In this document: in pieces, positions 20,620 to 34,120 of the stretch
Layout of the letters: every line of letters begins with the position of its first letter
Numbering within the stretch: position 1 is the first letter of the stretch
The notes under the pieces: model-generated
Told to the model about the DNA's origin: nothing
Seen by the model: the letters and a program-made list of their open reading frames with translations, nothing else
The model's database searches: none
Source: Saccoglossus kowalevskii
Lineage: Eukaryota; Hemichordata; Enteropneusta; Harrimaniidae
Direction of reading: 5' to 3'
Length of the DNA stretch: 34,284 bases
Assembly: GCF_000003605.2 (NCBI RefSeq)
Contig: NW_003128862.1
Location: 947,695 to 981,978, forward strand
Translations under genes and position numbers: made by a program

Positions 20620-22936
20620 CAGCCAAATACAGGTGTATTTCATTGTGTGAATGGGTTCCAGACACAAAATCATTTCACACCTGACCAATAGAAGTTCATG
20701 TTATTGTATACATTTTCGATTTATTTTAGTGAACATGCGCTGCACAGGAGGCTTTCACGCCTTGGTGAATAAGCAAACTGTTTAAAATAACATTCAGAGA
20801 CCACGACGTGTAAATCAAATAACATGAACTAACAAACAATTCCTATTCAGTTCGATCTAGGACATCTAAAAGCCATATGGTTAAAGCTAATAATTTTATT
20901 CATTTGTAATATTTGCATTAACGGTTAATAAGAACCACAGTGTTTTGAGACTCATCTAATGTTCATATTAGTAACATCAATGTTCACCCGGCGCCCTTGG
21001 GGCTTAATGAAGTCTAATTTATCGCTTTCATACCAATAAATAGTCCACAGACAAATCGAACTCTTGTTGTGTGTTTTTAATACTAATCATTAGTACATAA
21101 CTAGTAATAAATAATCTAGCATACGTGTTCGCTGTATTGCCTGAAAAAATAAATTCAGTATTTGTATCCGTGGGGGGTCAATATATACGTTTCCTTAATG
21201 AGATATAAAAAAGGCTTTATAAAATTAATGCTTTTAATTTAGTCAGAAAATAGCAGTAGCAAATGGCACTCACATTTAATCACCGTCGCCTTGCCTTGCG
21301 CCCTTGCTATTTAAAAACTGAGAAAGAAATATACGTTATTGCCAAGCGGATGTGATAAAATGTGCTTTTTATAACTATTTTCATATGTCTCGCTACACCC
21401 AAAAGAAAAGTACTTATATTTAGTGTATATTTTTTTTTTTTTAAATATATACATTCGCTTTTGGCGAACAATTATAATGCCTGTGTCGTCTCCTTTGACT
21501 TTTTTAGGTGCAGTTTGCAAGTGTCTATAGTACGTATAGTGCATGTTTCCACAAAACAATATGCTATGCTTTGAATACTAGTAGTCTGACTGGGTTATTT
21601 AACAATCTACAATTACGTATAACTATCTACTTAATGATTCAAAGCATTTCAAAGAGTGTGAATCGTATCGCCAATCCATTCAACTATTCACACAGTAATC
21701 TGACAGATTGTATTTGATTCTACATCTTCTACACAATTCCAAATGTACAAATTATATTTCTAGCTGCGTTTTCATATTTAAGCCAAATCAGTTAATACAG
21801 TTGAACGCCTATCACAAGTTGTTGTGTGCGTGTGAACAATCTGCTTAGATTTACTACTGAAGAAAGGTTGACGATTAGATTGCGAATAATTAAGATCTTT
21901 CACAGGGCGAATATACAGTGTGAATGAACGCAACCATTAGGCATGTATATTATAAAGATGGTACGCTATAGCGATAATTATCAAAAAAAAAAAAAAACGG
22001 AAAGTGAATTGATACCGACATGGACAAGTGGGCTAAAATGGCGTTCGCAAAACATATTACGTGGATCATTACTCTACTTGATGATCTGTATCGGCGTCTC
22101 AAGGTAACATTTATACGAGAAAAACGTAAACGCCGATGATATGCCATTAGGGTTATAATAAGCACGGGGATCGATCTTGCTTATAACCTTGTCAATCAAC
22201 GTAATTGTTGTGTTTAGCGAAAACATTTGTACGATGAATGGAGTATTTTACTAACTACCTTTGAGGTGTTGGTAACTAATTGTTCGGCTTATAGCTCCGC
22301 GTTTGATTAGATAACGCGCAATGGCATTTTAATATATAACGCGTGTATTCACTATCCTGAGACTTCGAGTGATCTTAATGTCTGATCCTGAAATAATGAC
22401 ATAACATTATCCGTGTTCTCTCTCGTAAAAGTTCTTTCAAAGAACAAAACAATTAAATGAAAAGCATTGTTAAATCTTAAAGCGTAGGATATATGAACGC
22501 CATGGTATACATGAAGTGATATTGGGTGTTTCGAAAAACGTAAGCACTTGTTCCACGTTCAGTATTCGCCATATATTATCAGGAATTGATAGATACACCG
22601 CAATGTATTGTTAAACGACCAACAAGCCACAACACAAACAACACGTCGCAACAGTACATCACAGACGATGAACAAACAACACAGGAAGTCGAATGAGTAA
22701 CAGATGAACCTCATGGTATAAATCAAGTGATTGTTATCTTATGCCACATAACAATGTGTAAACAAATGTGTACTGACTGGAACTACTTTTAGACATCGAT
22801 TGACCTGCCAGTTTAGAAAATCACGTGGAGTGTGCGTTTGGTGTTACTATAGCACGATCGTACAGAAACCATACACAATTTTTGTGATCATTTAAAATAT
22901 GTCTATATAATATAAACGGAAAAGAGTACAAGTATT

Positions 22937-23135
22937 TTACTTGCTCTCAGTTACAGGAGTTTTCTGGCACACCATATCAGGCGGGAGAGATACATCATAA
23001 CGTTTCGACCACCCTGGGAAAAGTCACTTCCGTGGTACCGTCTGCGGGGATTTGTCGTACTTTGGCGACTGCCCATCGACTCACTCCATCAACTGCATCG
23101 ATGATGTCTCCCCGTTCATATGTGAAAGTGGCCAT
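22937..23135 (-). pseudogene. Tudor-like domain coding fragment with a frame change
   Basis: A minus-strand frame from ATG 23135 reads MATFTYERGDIIDAVDGVSR, then WAVAKVRQIPADGTTEVTFP, and stops at 22997-22995. The next frame continues naturally from the same point with GWSKRYDVSLPPDMVCQKTP and stops at TAA 22939-22937. Together the pattern (Y-x-x-G-D-I-I-D-A-x-D, R-W-A-V-A-K-V, V-T-F-P, G-W-S-K-R-Y-D) is that of a Tudor/MBT or Tudor-knot small barrel, here about 65 residues with a one-base change at TTTTCCCAGGG. Such domains bind methylated ligands or act as adaptors. It may be a retro-copied fragment, a decayed exon, or an exon with a sequence error. A possible acceptor, TTGTATCAG, sits just before the ATG. 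No partner exons were seen. Confidence 0.42.
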
Positions 23136-25390
23136 ACTGATACAATTACGGGAAAAATTAACAAATTATGTACGCTTCTATAAAGTTTGACGAAATGCCG
23201 TAACTGAAAATTCAACTTGACACCAGTTGTTTTTATAAGACTAAGACTGCATAAAGGTCACATTTGCATATCCCTGTATGAGCGAAATGAAGAGGCCGTT
23301 CCAGATTGAATACTCATGTTACAATACGACGATCAAGACAACTTCACGGAGCTCTAAATTAAATAACATTTTCAACAGTATATGTTTATTGTCACGTCGT
23401 GAAAAACAAAAAAATAGAAAGTATTTATGAGTATTTCGTCTCAGGCATTGCCTTCGAATCTAGCTTATCTAACTTTTTACGACCCATATCCAAAAAGAGT
23501 AAACAAACTCCAGATTACGTCGACATTTTATCGCACCCGAGTAACTGCCTCAGCAACTCGAGTTTTTTTTTGTGGCTAGGTTATTAGCGTGTTGGTCTCG
23601 TAATGCATCGTGCATATTGTGTTTTTGAATGATGCAGTTCATGTATTTAGACGTCCAAATCAGAAAACGTTGTCACTTGTTGACATGATGTATAGAGATA
23701 TTAGTAAATACTTTTGTAAATTGACTAGGCCTTGGATAATTTCAATAGAGATTTAAATTTAAACAAAGTGACAAAGCAAAAATAACTTACGTGTTAATAC
23801 ACTCACTAACAATATTGATAACCATAGTCCACCAAACACGTTTTCAGTATAACAGAGCATAATATGCTTGCGAAACACCACTTTAGACCTCGTAAACCGA
23901 AGACTCCTTCCCTACCATGTTCAAGTGAAGCTTCTACATGACTCGCCAAGCAAAAAGTGATGCGATGCCTTCAGGCTGGCTCATTAAATATTCCAATCTT
24001 ACCTGTTAGACATCCCATGGGAGAACACGCATACCCCGATCTTGTTTAACGAAACATAGGCAGTAAGTCTCCCTAAGCGTTACTTAAAAATATTCGTCTC
24101 GTGACATAGATGTCCATCTTTCATCATCATCCGTGCATGCAAACAACGACAATGGAGCAATCGTGGGGACATTCACAAGCTGTGCGTCATTGCTTCCAGT
24201 GTTTAGGGGGCCTTTTTTTCAATTTGTACTGTTATACAGTGCATACAATAGATTGAAATTTCGATAAAAACAGTCAGCACTTCCGGAGTGATTAGAAGTC
24301 GCAGCAACACGATTGGATTTCGCATGGGAGTTTTTATAAGCTTCCCCAGGGTATGGGCCAAATGTTTCATCACTATAGCAACCCAGAGCCTGTTCGTGCT
24401 TGCGGTGTCAGTCGACGTAGCATATAAGGTCTGTTTCCATCTAATTTCACCGCGTTATCGCGTTTGCTGAAACCTGAGATTGGGGAATAATTGGTGATGG
24501 AATACTCGTTAAGTGAGTTGAAAGGCTCTCAAGCCCGGCTAGTGATATTACTCCCGTATACTATATATATATACTAATATAAGAATAGAGCAGCCGCACA
24601 ACACACATGGCACACAGTTGTAACATTTAGTTATAAGGAGTACACTGCACAGAACAGAGAATAAGTTGAAGCACCTTGTTTCACGATTCTAAAGTGAAAT
24701 ACAAATGACACTGATGTCAAAAAATCAGACATATCTCGTACTTCACACGTCGAATACATTTCAATTGTATCACCGGTAATTCAAAATTATCTAACTATAG
24801 CAATGCCCGTACTTTAGTATCATCGTTAAAGGTTGTTGTTTTCACGTCATTACATTCAGGAATATGACCCATGCTATCCCACTCGGAAATATCTTGAAAA
24901 TGTTAAATAACAAACAGAAATAAGATGAGAAGCTCTTCAGAGCAGTCTTGCGTTCTTATTTATTTCATTATTCACCTGACAAAACATTCAATTTCACGGT
25001 GTGTGTCACAACAAGAGCTAGACAAGGCGAGAGTGTCTGTTTGCATTCCCTTCAGTTTCAACAGACAATTCTCAATCTATTCACCAGATGTCACACTCAC
25101 AATGGGTTTTAATTGATTTTATTGATTACGAGTATTTGATGGAAAATCCATAATATGCCGACGATCACGTGTTTTACATGACCACACATATGACATACAC
25201 CACATACACATACACATGTTTATAGATTTACACCATTCTTGATATATGACTCGCTGTTATAGAATTACGCTGGGACGTCGATAACTCATCGATGATTTTA
25301 ATTATATAAGTAGGCGCGGCAGAGATAGCATTGTTTGTCGTGCACAATGATGTTAACGTGTGATTGAACAAGCCACATTCCGAACTTTTT
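23136..25390. other. Intergenic, no gene recognised
   Basis: AT-rich with a few GC-richer islands (near 24300-24470) whose ORFs show no domain. It contains the SINE-like scrap at 23570 and a CA-rich simple stretch at about 25170-25220. Confidence 0.55.
23570..23636 (+). repeat. Possible tRNA-derived SINE head
   Basis: TGTGGCTAGGTTATTAGCGT followed by GTTGGTCTCGTAATGCATCG resembles the 5' half of a tRNA-derived SINE: an A-box-like TTAGCGTGTTGG and an anticodon-arm-like GGTCTCGTAATGC. The B box position (GTTTTTGAATGATGC) is eroded. A T9 run precedes it. Confidence 0.4.
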
Positions 25391-25391
25391 C

Positions 25392-25618
25392 GAGATCGGG
25401 AGTTATGTGGAAATCGAACTTAAACCAGGACAAACAAAGTGCTTGGGATTTGACAAACACGTATAATTTCCCCTTTAATAATACACACATTCGGTGACGG
25501 TCAATTTTGACAAAGTAAGGGTATCTCAACGCCATATTACCATCTAAAAACGGTGAACTGTAAAAAAAAGTAATACTGTTTTCAAAATCAAGTAATTCGA
25601 ATATCAATTAGTCCAGAT
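25392..25618. repeat. Dispersed repeat family 2, copy 2
   Basis: This segment matches 13636-13918 in order and strand, with the best stretch at 25499-25545 (GGTCAATTTTGACAAAGTAA, TATCTCAACGCCATATTACC). The minus-strand ORF over it is a repeat-borne open frame with no recognised function. Confidence 0.65.
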
Positions 25619-28600
25619 AAAGTATACTACATATAATTGTTTATTTGTTGTCACTCGATGCACAAATCGTGTGTATCCAAGCTGTTTTGTTGATATTTTC
25701 CTATTATAATAAATATATTGTTCATTACCACAAGCCTTTCGACATGGTATGCAATCATTATTTTGTTTCAAAAGTAAAATGACGTTTTCGACTTTAAATA
25801 AAAAAAAATTGTAATATCAATCGAAACAATAGGTATTTAGATTCAATTCCAAGGTGTTTTTTTGGTTATGCATATTAACAGACATTTTAAAATTTAAGTG
25901 GAACTGAATTTTCGGAAATTTTACATCGATTCAAAACAATTACACTATACACAGAATCGTATGGAGCTTATTGGATAAGCATGCACACTGAGCAAATATG
26001 TTGTGGCTTGATTGAAAGACATTAAGACGACTTAATTATTACCTGAGGATCTCAACTAACAGTCACCCTACAATTTGTAATCAGATAATCCAGATATTAA
26101 GGTATCTGCACATGCAAACATTTTTCGGAATTTTTCACCGTCTTGTCGCCGTTCGGAATGGAACGAAATAATTGGTTTTGGTTATTACATGTGTGCCCTG
26201 TTTATTAATACGTAGTAGTTTCCACTCTAACAATGATTGACTCGTAATACATTATCAGCGAATAAAAACACTGCTGGCGTTTATACCAATCACACAAACA
26301 TAGATTTGGATTTATTACAATCACAGGGAGATTTTTGAAAAATATATCATTTATTAGGTTATGACTTATACAAAATCAATTGAAATCAATAATTGAAAGA
26401 CCTAGATAGATAAACTAGATCGACGGTTAAATAAAAAAGTATCGCTGTCTGTTTACAACATTTGTTTACAACCTAAGAGCTTTAGTGTGTGGCATATAAA
26501 GGCACCGACAAACAAGGACTACAACAAAAAGCAAATAGTTGAGGGACAGGTGGTCTACAACATGAAATGCTTCATAACCTTATAAAGTTGTCTAAAATTT
26601 AAATCAAAATTACCAGAAATGCGTTTATTTTATTGTTTTGTTCTTATCATTATAATTGTTTTTGTTCTTTTGATGTATATTAAAAGTCACGGCTTGCGAA
26701 TATAATCTGGTAAAAATTCTCAAAGCAGAACTGTTTCGAATGATGGCTAGTGGATAGTCAAAATATTTGAAACCTTCAGTGATAGCGGTAGAAACTCCTC
26801 TAAATGAAATGAACCCAGGTCTTTTAATTTGGCTACTATAATAATATCTCGTGTGTATGATAATAAATCTCAATATTGTGTATCTAAGTGTGTGACACCC
26901 TCTCGCCTTTTAGTCTTCCCGCCATGATGATAGTGACATGAATGAAATAAATAAAAAATACAGCCTTCCAGGCCCCCCAGTTTAGTTACCAGTAGCATGC
27001 CAACTTAAGGAATAGGACTAAGATACTTATCGTGGGGTATACATCCTAAACTGGGATACGCCAACGACCATTTCGCTTAATTATTGATCATACCTCGGCT
27101 TAGTGTGTCATCTTTGTATTAACATTGTACCGATGTAAAGAAAGCACCGTAATTCAGCGTGTTGGTGATCATGGCATCATGTCCTACTTCTATATTTCTA
27201 ACTAAATCGCCCATCAATGACGCTGTAAAAATCACTACAGTTCGCTTAGACGTTTACGATGTCAAGACGAGGGACTATTAAACTATTTAATTACTAATTA
27301 GACAAGGTTTAGCATACACGCAATCCAACACACGCGACGAAGAAATAAATATCAGGTTTTGCAAGGTGAGCCGCTGCATGAGATCCTTCTGTGCAAATAT
27401 GGTTGTCACTATGAAGTGATAAGCATAGTATGGAAAACGTATGCCACCAATTCGTCGTTATTGTTTGCAATCGCATTTGTTATCACCAGTTTATTTCATG
27501 TCAGTACATTTTCAAATCTGCATTCACACACACGTATTTAGAACAACATTGGCTATTGAATGTGTTCTGTTAATTCTCATGGTGTGTTGACATTTCAGAT
27601 CATATTAAAAATGGCAGCCTAAATATTGTATTATGCAGTGCAGAAATCACTTGTATAGCACAAATGAGCGAATGTCACTCACATTAGTTACAATGAAAAC
27701 AGAGCGAAGCACAGAGACGTAAAGGTCGATTCTGAAAGCAAGTAGGGTATTAACTGTATGGCGAGTAAGAACGCATATGGAAAACTACGTTATACAACAA
27801 ATATACCATGTTGCTGTGCATTTAAACCAGTGCAATGAAATTACGTGTAATGTCTTGCAGTATTCCGAAAAGCATTCCCATTCAAGTTGCGTGTATGTCT
27901 TGACAAGACGTACGTTGGTTTCGAAGTTGTAATATTGTACTATAGCAGGGTTCTATTCGATATCGACCGACACTTTTATATGTATAAATAATATTTCGTA
28001 CGGTATCAACCAGTTGTCAGTAATGAAACTGTGATTATATTATACTGATTGCATGAAACTCCAGTGATTGAATATTCATTTTATCTAATATAAATCTGTC
28101 ATTCTCACGAAAATGGAAGACACTATCGTCCTCTCATTTTGATATGTCGATTATGTACATGATCACGTAATATCTGTATCATGACAGATTATCAAGATTA
28201 TTTAATGAGGCTAACGCATTTTTTAACCATAGACTTCAGAGGCAAATGGCCGTCAAGAACTCGTCAAAGACTTGTTTTTGCTCCCAAAATTCCGTCTTCT
28301 CCGGTAATCGCGTCCATTGTTCCCCTGATCTATGTAACCATGACATTTGTAACAGTGAACGCGATGACAAGACTGAATAAAACAGCAAAAGAAAAATATC
28401 TTGCTCTGTACGAAAAATCGGCGGCCATTTGCGCTAAATGCCTATACAGTACAAATTCGATACATTAATATCAAACAACATGTGGTATACGCTATACAGA
28501 ATGAGAAATAGTGTTAATAGAATTCCCAAATCCAATCTCGTAAGTTAATGTGTTTGAACAACGTATTGATCTATAATCTATGATATGCAAAATGTTTGTT

Positions 28601-29993
28601 CTAGTCAATTGTAAAATCACGCTATTCACGACTTGTTAAATAACTTGTAAATTTGAATAATTGTATTCGCTAACCACGGTGGAAAATATGCACTCACCCA
28701 TAGTTTAAAGTATCGTGTCATCTCGTGATAATAGTTGCAGCAAACATTAACGTTAATTATGTTGAAAACGTTTTAATATTAGGTATTTAAAACTAAACTA
28801 AAAATAACAAACATAACTAGATAATTAATTATCACTCCAAAAATAATTTTGGAAATCTGCAAAATTGTTGTTTTTATTAACAATCCCGGTAAATCCCATT
28901 GGGGTTCAGCTGATCTTTCACAAAATGTATACGAGTGAAGCGCCAAACTTTTTCAGAAATGCGTTCGATACCACCGTTGAAAAACAAACAAACAAACTTG
29001 CATTTAATGACAGTGGCACAGTCGAGAATAATGACAAGGTAAATCTATTTACATCATTCCAAACTTTATCTTGTTATATGATTCAGTTATAGCTTGTTAG
29101 ATAACGTCTCTATGTACGTTGACGAATACCCGACGCAAATAATGAACTGACGCACGGTAGTTAGAAATATAATTGGACGAGCATCATTACATTTCCTGAT
29201 ACGGTCACGGGATACGCATTGAAGCAATTACGTATAAGCAACACAAAACTGCTATTAGATGTAGCTGATAAGCTACTCTTATCATTAATGTCACATTTTC
29301 TTTTTATTTCACACTGCAATTGCTCATGAGAGAAAAATTATTGATTTGCAGAGTGTGTTTTATATTATCTTTGTAGTTTAGTGTGATCGTATTTGTAATT
29401 ACAATCGCCTAGGTAATCTGTAGAGGTAATACCTAGTCTAAGTACATGTATTAAGAACAGATATAGTAGTATATGATAGAATATAATACATTTCGTTTCA
29501 CAACGATACATCTTAAATTAATAATAATTATATTATACCAGTGTATTCGTGCTATGAATACGTTATGGTGTTGAGGGCGTATTTTAATTCTTGCAAGCCA
29601 TATATAAATTGAGCATATTGTACTTACTGTCAAGCAATACTGCAATAGGTTATCGTTTTACGAGTGAGGTACAGTAAATGAATATCCAGTATTTTAAATC
29701 ATTATCGAACATAGAAAAAAACAAACAGTTTTGATTAAAAAGTAAAAGCAAAAAAAGGTGAGTTGAAAATCAGTAACTATCTGCACTAGCACACTCGCGA
29801 AAAAGCATCGCCACCCTCACATCTCAAGTATCTCAAATGGTAAAATTCTTTTTCCAGTGTTGGACTTAGAACGGGTCGTTTCAGTGCGATTTTGTTTTCT
29901 TGATTTCAAGCTTTTTTTATATTCTTTCCATTGCTAACTACAAAGATAATGGTGGGATATATTTTTACTCATCTGCGACTCGTGCATATATGT
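25619..29993. other. Intergenic, no gene recognised
   Basis: AT-rich DNA. The ORF at 28181-28468 has a hydrophobic middle but no recognisable family or splice context. Nothing can be supported as a gene. Confidence 0.55.
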
Positions 29994-30029
29994 TGTGCAA
30001 TATCTACATTATGTGCAATATCTACATTA
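29994..30029. repeat. Perfect 18-bp tandem duplication
   Basis: TGTGCAATATCTACATTA occurs twice, back to back, without mismatch. This points to a recent small duplication. Confidence 0.97.
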
Positions 30030-33000
30030 TACAAAAGGCGTGAACAAAGTTGAGTATTTGGGAATAAAATATTCCTAGAACTCTGATTCATTTCTTTCTG
30101 AAAACAATACTCCTGTAACCTACCACTGTCGTCGTTATGACTTCTCAGGCATGAATGTTGATTAGAATATCCAGCGTACCAGTGTTCTGTTGTGCCGCTC
30201 AACGCTTGTCACAGTAGCGTCGCGCCGATCACAACCGTGCCAGTGTCACTGATAGTTTGCGATAGTTCATATACTTCAGCCGTCACTGTTCTCATAGTCA
30301 ATGGAATCGGACACCCTGTCGACATTGGTTAGTGAATTTGAGTATATTTTGTTTTCGTTGTTCCATGCAATTAATGAATATTATCGAAGGATGTTGTTTC
30401 ATTTGGTTGAGACGACTATAATGTTAAACCGTTCACCCGTTAAACTTATATAACATTTTATATCTGGCATTAATAATTACATTTGAACAAGTGCTTTTAT
30501 AAACAAATAAATAATAATTTCATTTTAGTTCAAAATAATTCACATGTATCTATTCAACATGAACTGATATATTTAAAATTTTAAATGAAATTATTGAGGT
30601 TTTGGTCGAAATATAATTTACAAGTGTATATACTGCAGGTTTCCATAAAGTATGATGGAAATACAAAAAAATGACGACATAAAACGTTGTTTTATAAGTT
30701 TAGTTGTAAGATATCAGAATGACGAAAATAGATTGTCACAGAAAAAGCTTTTTTTATTCATAAATTTTAGCCACAGGTAATTACATACATCTTGCTCATG
30801 GTAAATATGACACTTCTGTCGAATATTCCGGATAATCTTGTTTCCCGCTGTTGCAACATTTAAATTTATTCCACCATCATGTTGCACAGTGTAATTTGAC
30901 TATGAATAATTAATCTCGCCGTTCTTTTTCTCTCAATTGATTTAATCGTACTCACCTATTCTGGGACAGGCTGTCAGCCCACGTGTTGGACCTACAGGGT
31001 CATAGTATGCTGTGTTTCCACGCCGGAAACAACAACAGCTGGCCTGGCAATTAGACAACTAAGTATGTGGTGGAAGCAGACCGAATTGCATTATGATCTA
31101 GCGAACAGTAATGCACACACAATAATAGCATAAGGTTGAAAGCGAATTCTCTTAATCGCTGAAGTTGCAATTTTAAAATCTATCGCACTTCAAGTAAGTT
31201 GTGTATCTCATGGTTCTTACTTATTATTTTTCTTGTAAATTAGGCAACTTTCCCAAGAGTCTGTTTTTGAAAACTACATGTTTTTGACTCGACCATAAAA
31301 GTTGTTTATCGCTTTTTAAATATGCTTCAATTTATAAATACATATTTTGAGCCCCATCTTCTATTTTGAGAATGGAACACACGATGAGACATTTTAATGT
31401 AGCATGAAATTCTGAAATAAAGATATATAACTGCGTATTCACCATGCATATTATGAAACATGTGGAACAATTGTTTTTAGGTGAACTGTGTTAAAAACAA
31501 AACAAACTTCGTTCCCCTATCAACAAAAACTTGTGTAACAATTTTGATGGTTTTAAGCTGCATTGATACATATATTATCACCGAACTCTACTTGAACATT
31601 TGCATACAGTAGTTTGTATGCATATAAATTAATGTACTTTTTAAGTTAATTTGTTATCAATGATCTAAATATATATAAATCAATGAAATTATTAAACATC
31701 AATTACACATAAAATCAATTATCAAACTTTGTTATGTAAAAGATTTACAATTCATGTAATGGATCAAATGTACAAATGTAATACTATAATACCACCTCCA
31801 CTAACATACATACTAGGGTCGGCCGTATGGCTCAGATAAGTATATCATTGACGATAATATATTAGGTATGCCTGTTAACAGTGTTGTGCACTTTTTCTTT
31901 TTTTATTATATGTCTGTGCTTAAATACGTCAGTCCGACAGGGAAGGTAGTTAGAATTTCCTCTAAAATTTCTCTTTTACCGTTCGGGTAATTGAAAAATG
32001 CTTGTAAAAATTAGTCACCGTAGTGCAGAACGTGACGAGTTTTTATCTCATGGCCAAAATACATCACATTTGTCCACTCATGTGATACACAATCAAAGCT
32101 AATGCAATTCTCCACGAGAATGACATACATTGGTCTGCGAAACAAAATAATTATTTCTCTACTATTCTTATTTTGAATCCATCAGTATAGATCTATGGGC
32201 AGCAGATAAGTAAATTGTCAAATGCATCAATTCCAAAATTCGATTCAGTAAGAGATAATCATCTCAAATTTGTGTAGATGTTTTTTTTCCATATTCGATT
32301 GAATTAGAGTGTGTACCCTGGGGCAATTTACCGCAACAATCTTGTAGTATCGTGACATGTTTATTGATCGCATACTTTGAAATGATATATGATGTATAGA
32401 GCTCTTAGCCAGTTGCCAAACTTGAATGTTTAACTCTTTGTTTACAAAAATCGATTGTTTTCTTTATATCGGCTATGGTATAGGTTGCTAGAGTATAGTT
32501 TACAGAGTCAACACACGCATTTCATGTCTTCTTAGAATATGATAATTATTTAAGGGCGTGATTCAAAATCAACATTTTACTTGATGGTGTGACTATTTGG
32601 AGAAATCCAACTAACAATAAATAATGATTATAACCATATGTAATACGTAAAACTTAGTATACAATTATGCTTTATGCATTAAACAGATAAAGCGACAAAC
32701 TTAACTGGAATTACCAGATAGTACTGCGTTGTTTGCATCAGTAACACTCTCCTCATTTCTACGAAAGAGTCAGTAACCCTTTTGAAATAGCAGCACGGTG
32801 ATTTCAGATGAAAAATACGTTTCCCTCATCAAAATTGATTTCAATTCAATTCTCTCTTTGTGGTTGGTACGCACTGGTACGTCGCTGTATTGTTTATCAG
32901 TCACACATTATGTATCTCCAAGCTGTCATACAAGCTGTGTGAGCGATAATTGCGATGACCTTTGACATTTTATGCAGAGCAGTTGTTTCAATGTATGTCG

Positions 33001-33614
33001 GTAGTTGACCGTTCATTATTTTTTTGTTATCTCTCATTGACGTAATTTTTGATAATAATTTTTCGTCTTTGCAATATAAGCTATTATGAAATAAAATGCC
33101 CAGATCTGTGTCTGTGTATGGATCTAGACTAGGGAGAAATGACTGACACTGATTACCTTTAGCCCTTGGTTACGTTATGCCGTTAGCATTTGTATTGACA
33201 AGTATTGTGTCTGCATCTCTTCCACTCATGGAAACACAAGAGCCGCGCTATCAACAACATTTCCGTAAATTGGAGACAATTCAATGGGATGACAGGCAGA
33301 TGAGTAGAAGACCTTTTCAGTATAGAGCACACAACGCATGCATACCATATGCGTATGACACCACCAAATAAATGGGACAAATTGAAATAGTGAATTAGAT
33401 CTTAGACAGGAGCGGGAAAAAGTCGGGTAATTGATGGTAAAAAGTCGCGTAATGCTCTTTGGAGATTCGTGTCCGATTCGATACATTTACAGTTTGTTTA
33501 CTCAGAGCGATAAGTGTCGATTACACGAATACAGTATTAGTGCTCTGCTGCACTGAACAGAAAAGAAGTGGCCATTTGCGGAATTTGCAAATGAATGCAT
33601 AGAGTATGCATAGA
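30030..33614. other. Intergenic, little recognised
   Basis: AT-rich with two GC-richer spots. One, near 30180-30320, has a minus-strand open frame of unknown meaning. The other, at 30956-31058, is listed separately as a possible exon. No repeats of note were seen. Confidence 0.5.
30956..31058 (-). CDS. Possible short internal exon, function unknown
   Basis: A GC-richer minus-strand stretch is bounded by an acceptor-like ACATACTTAG before 31058 and a strong donor (AATAG|GTGAGT) after 30956. Between them one frame is open for 34 codons, ending in phase 1. It is rich in Cys and Gly: CQASCCCFRRGNTAYYDPVG, then PTRGLTACPRI. An alternative acceptor (TTGCCAG) lies 16 nt inside. The protein is not recognised and no partner exon was found; it may equally be chance. 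Confidence 0.22.
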
Positions 33615-34120
33615 GGCTCTTCTTCTTAATTCTTGTTGCTCCAACCGGAACATAAGGTTAACACAAGATCCCTCCATTCGCACGGTTTTTAGCCTTGGTT
33701 TCTGCCTCTCCCCATGTTAAACCCATTTACCTGAGTTCTTGATCAATGGTTCTCCGCCAGGTGTTCTTCGGCCTGCCCCTTGGTCGTTTTCCTTGTGGTG
33801 TCCAGCGGAGATCTATATTGGTGTTGTATGAATCGGACATTCTGAGAACATACCCAAGACATCTGAGTCTTCTAAGCCTTATTTGTGCAGTGATGCAGGT
33901 GGCTCCAGTTCTTTTGAGGAGGTCCAAGGTGATATTCGGCAGGGCCAGAAAACTTTGCAGATGCGCCTGAGGCAGTTATGGTGAAAACTTGATAGCTTTT
34001 TCATGTCAACCTTGGTGACCCTCCAGCTTTCGCTCCCCTACAGCAAAATGGATTTTACATTGCTGTTATAAATTTTGACTTTAGCTGCTGGCATTAACAA
34101 CAAAGGATTATGTGCATACT
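33615..34120 (-). mobile_element. LINE (non-LTR retrotransposon) 3' end, degraded
   Basis: The minus strand encodes the C-terminal end of a LINE ORF2-type protein. In order it has KVKIYNSNVKSILL, GSESWRVTKVDMKKLSSFHH, NCLRRICKVFWPCRIS, then in another frame DLLKRTGATCITAQIRLRRL, LGYVLRMSDS, RWTPQGKRPRGRPKNTWRRT and GLTWGEAETKAKNR. This RT-thumb and C-terminal arrangement (LLYGSE, RGRPKxTWRR, TWGEAExxAxxR) is typical of RTE/I-like LINEs in animals. It is not functional: the Tyr of LLYGSE is a stop, the frame changes after WPCRIS, and another stop follows QELR. Only about 500 bp remain, a 5'-truncated copy possibly continuing no further than 34120. The exact clade is uncertain. Confidence 0.88.

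Larger units (their letters stand above)
17053..22936. other. Long intergenic stretch, no gene recognised
   Basis: Nearly 6 kb of AT-rich DNA. It holds an imperfect inverted repeat (17983-18085), an AAT microsatellite (18847-18947), a hairpin followed by a T-run (20569-20619) and poly-A/poly-T runs near 21430 and 21981. Diverged short direct repeats (AACTTTGTTGTTTATTCAA and AACTTTGTCGTTTATTCAA) lie at about 20444 and 20505. No ORF shows domain features. Confidence 0.6.

Noticed and set aside
24288-24470. Hydrophobic plus-strand ORF in a GC-richer island
   Set aside because: A TM-like stretch alone is weak evidence, and no start context or partner exon was seen.
28181-28468. 95-codon plus-strand ORF
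   Set aside because: No domain, no codon or composition signal, no neighbouring exons.
29969-30321. Minus-strand frame with only one TGA over about 350 nt
   Set aside because: No recognisable domain, no ATG-led long ORF, and it ends in an 18-bp tandem duplication; likely chance.
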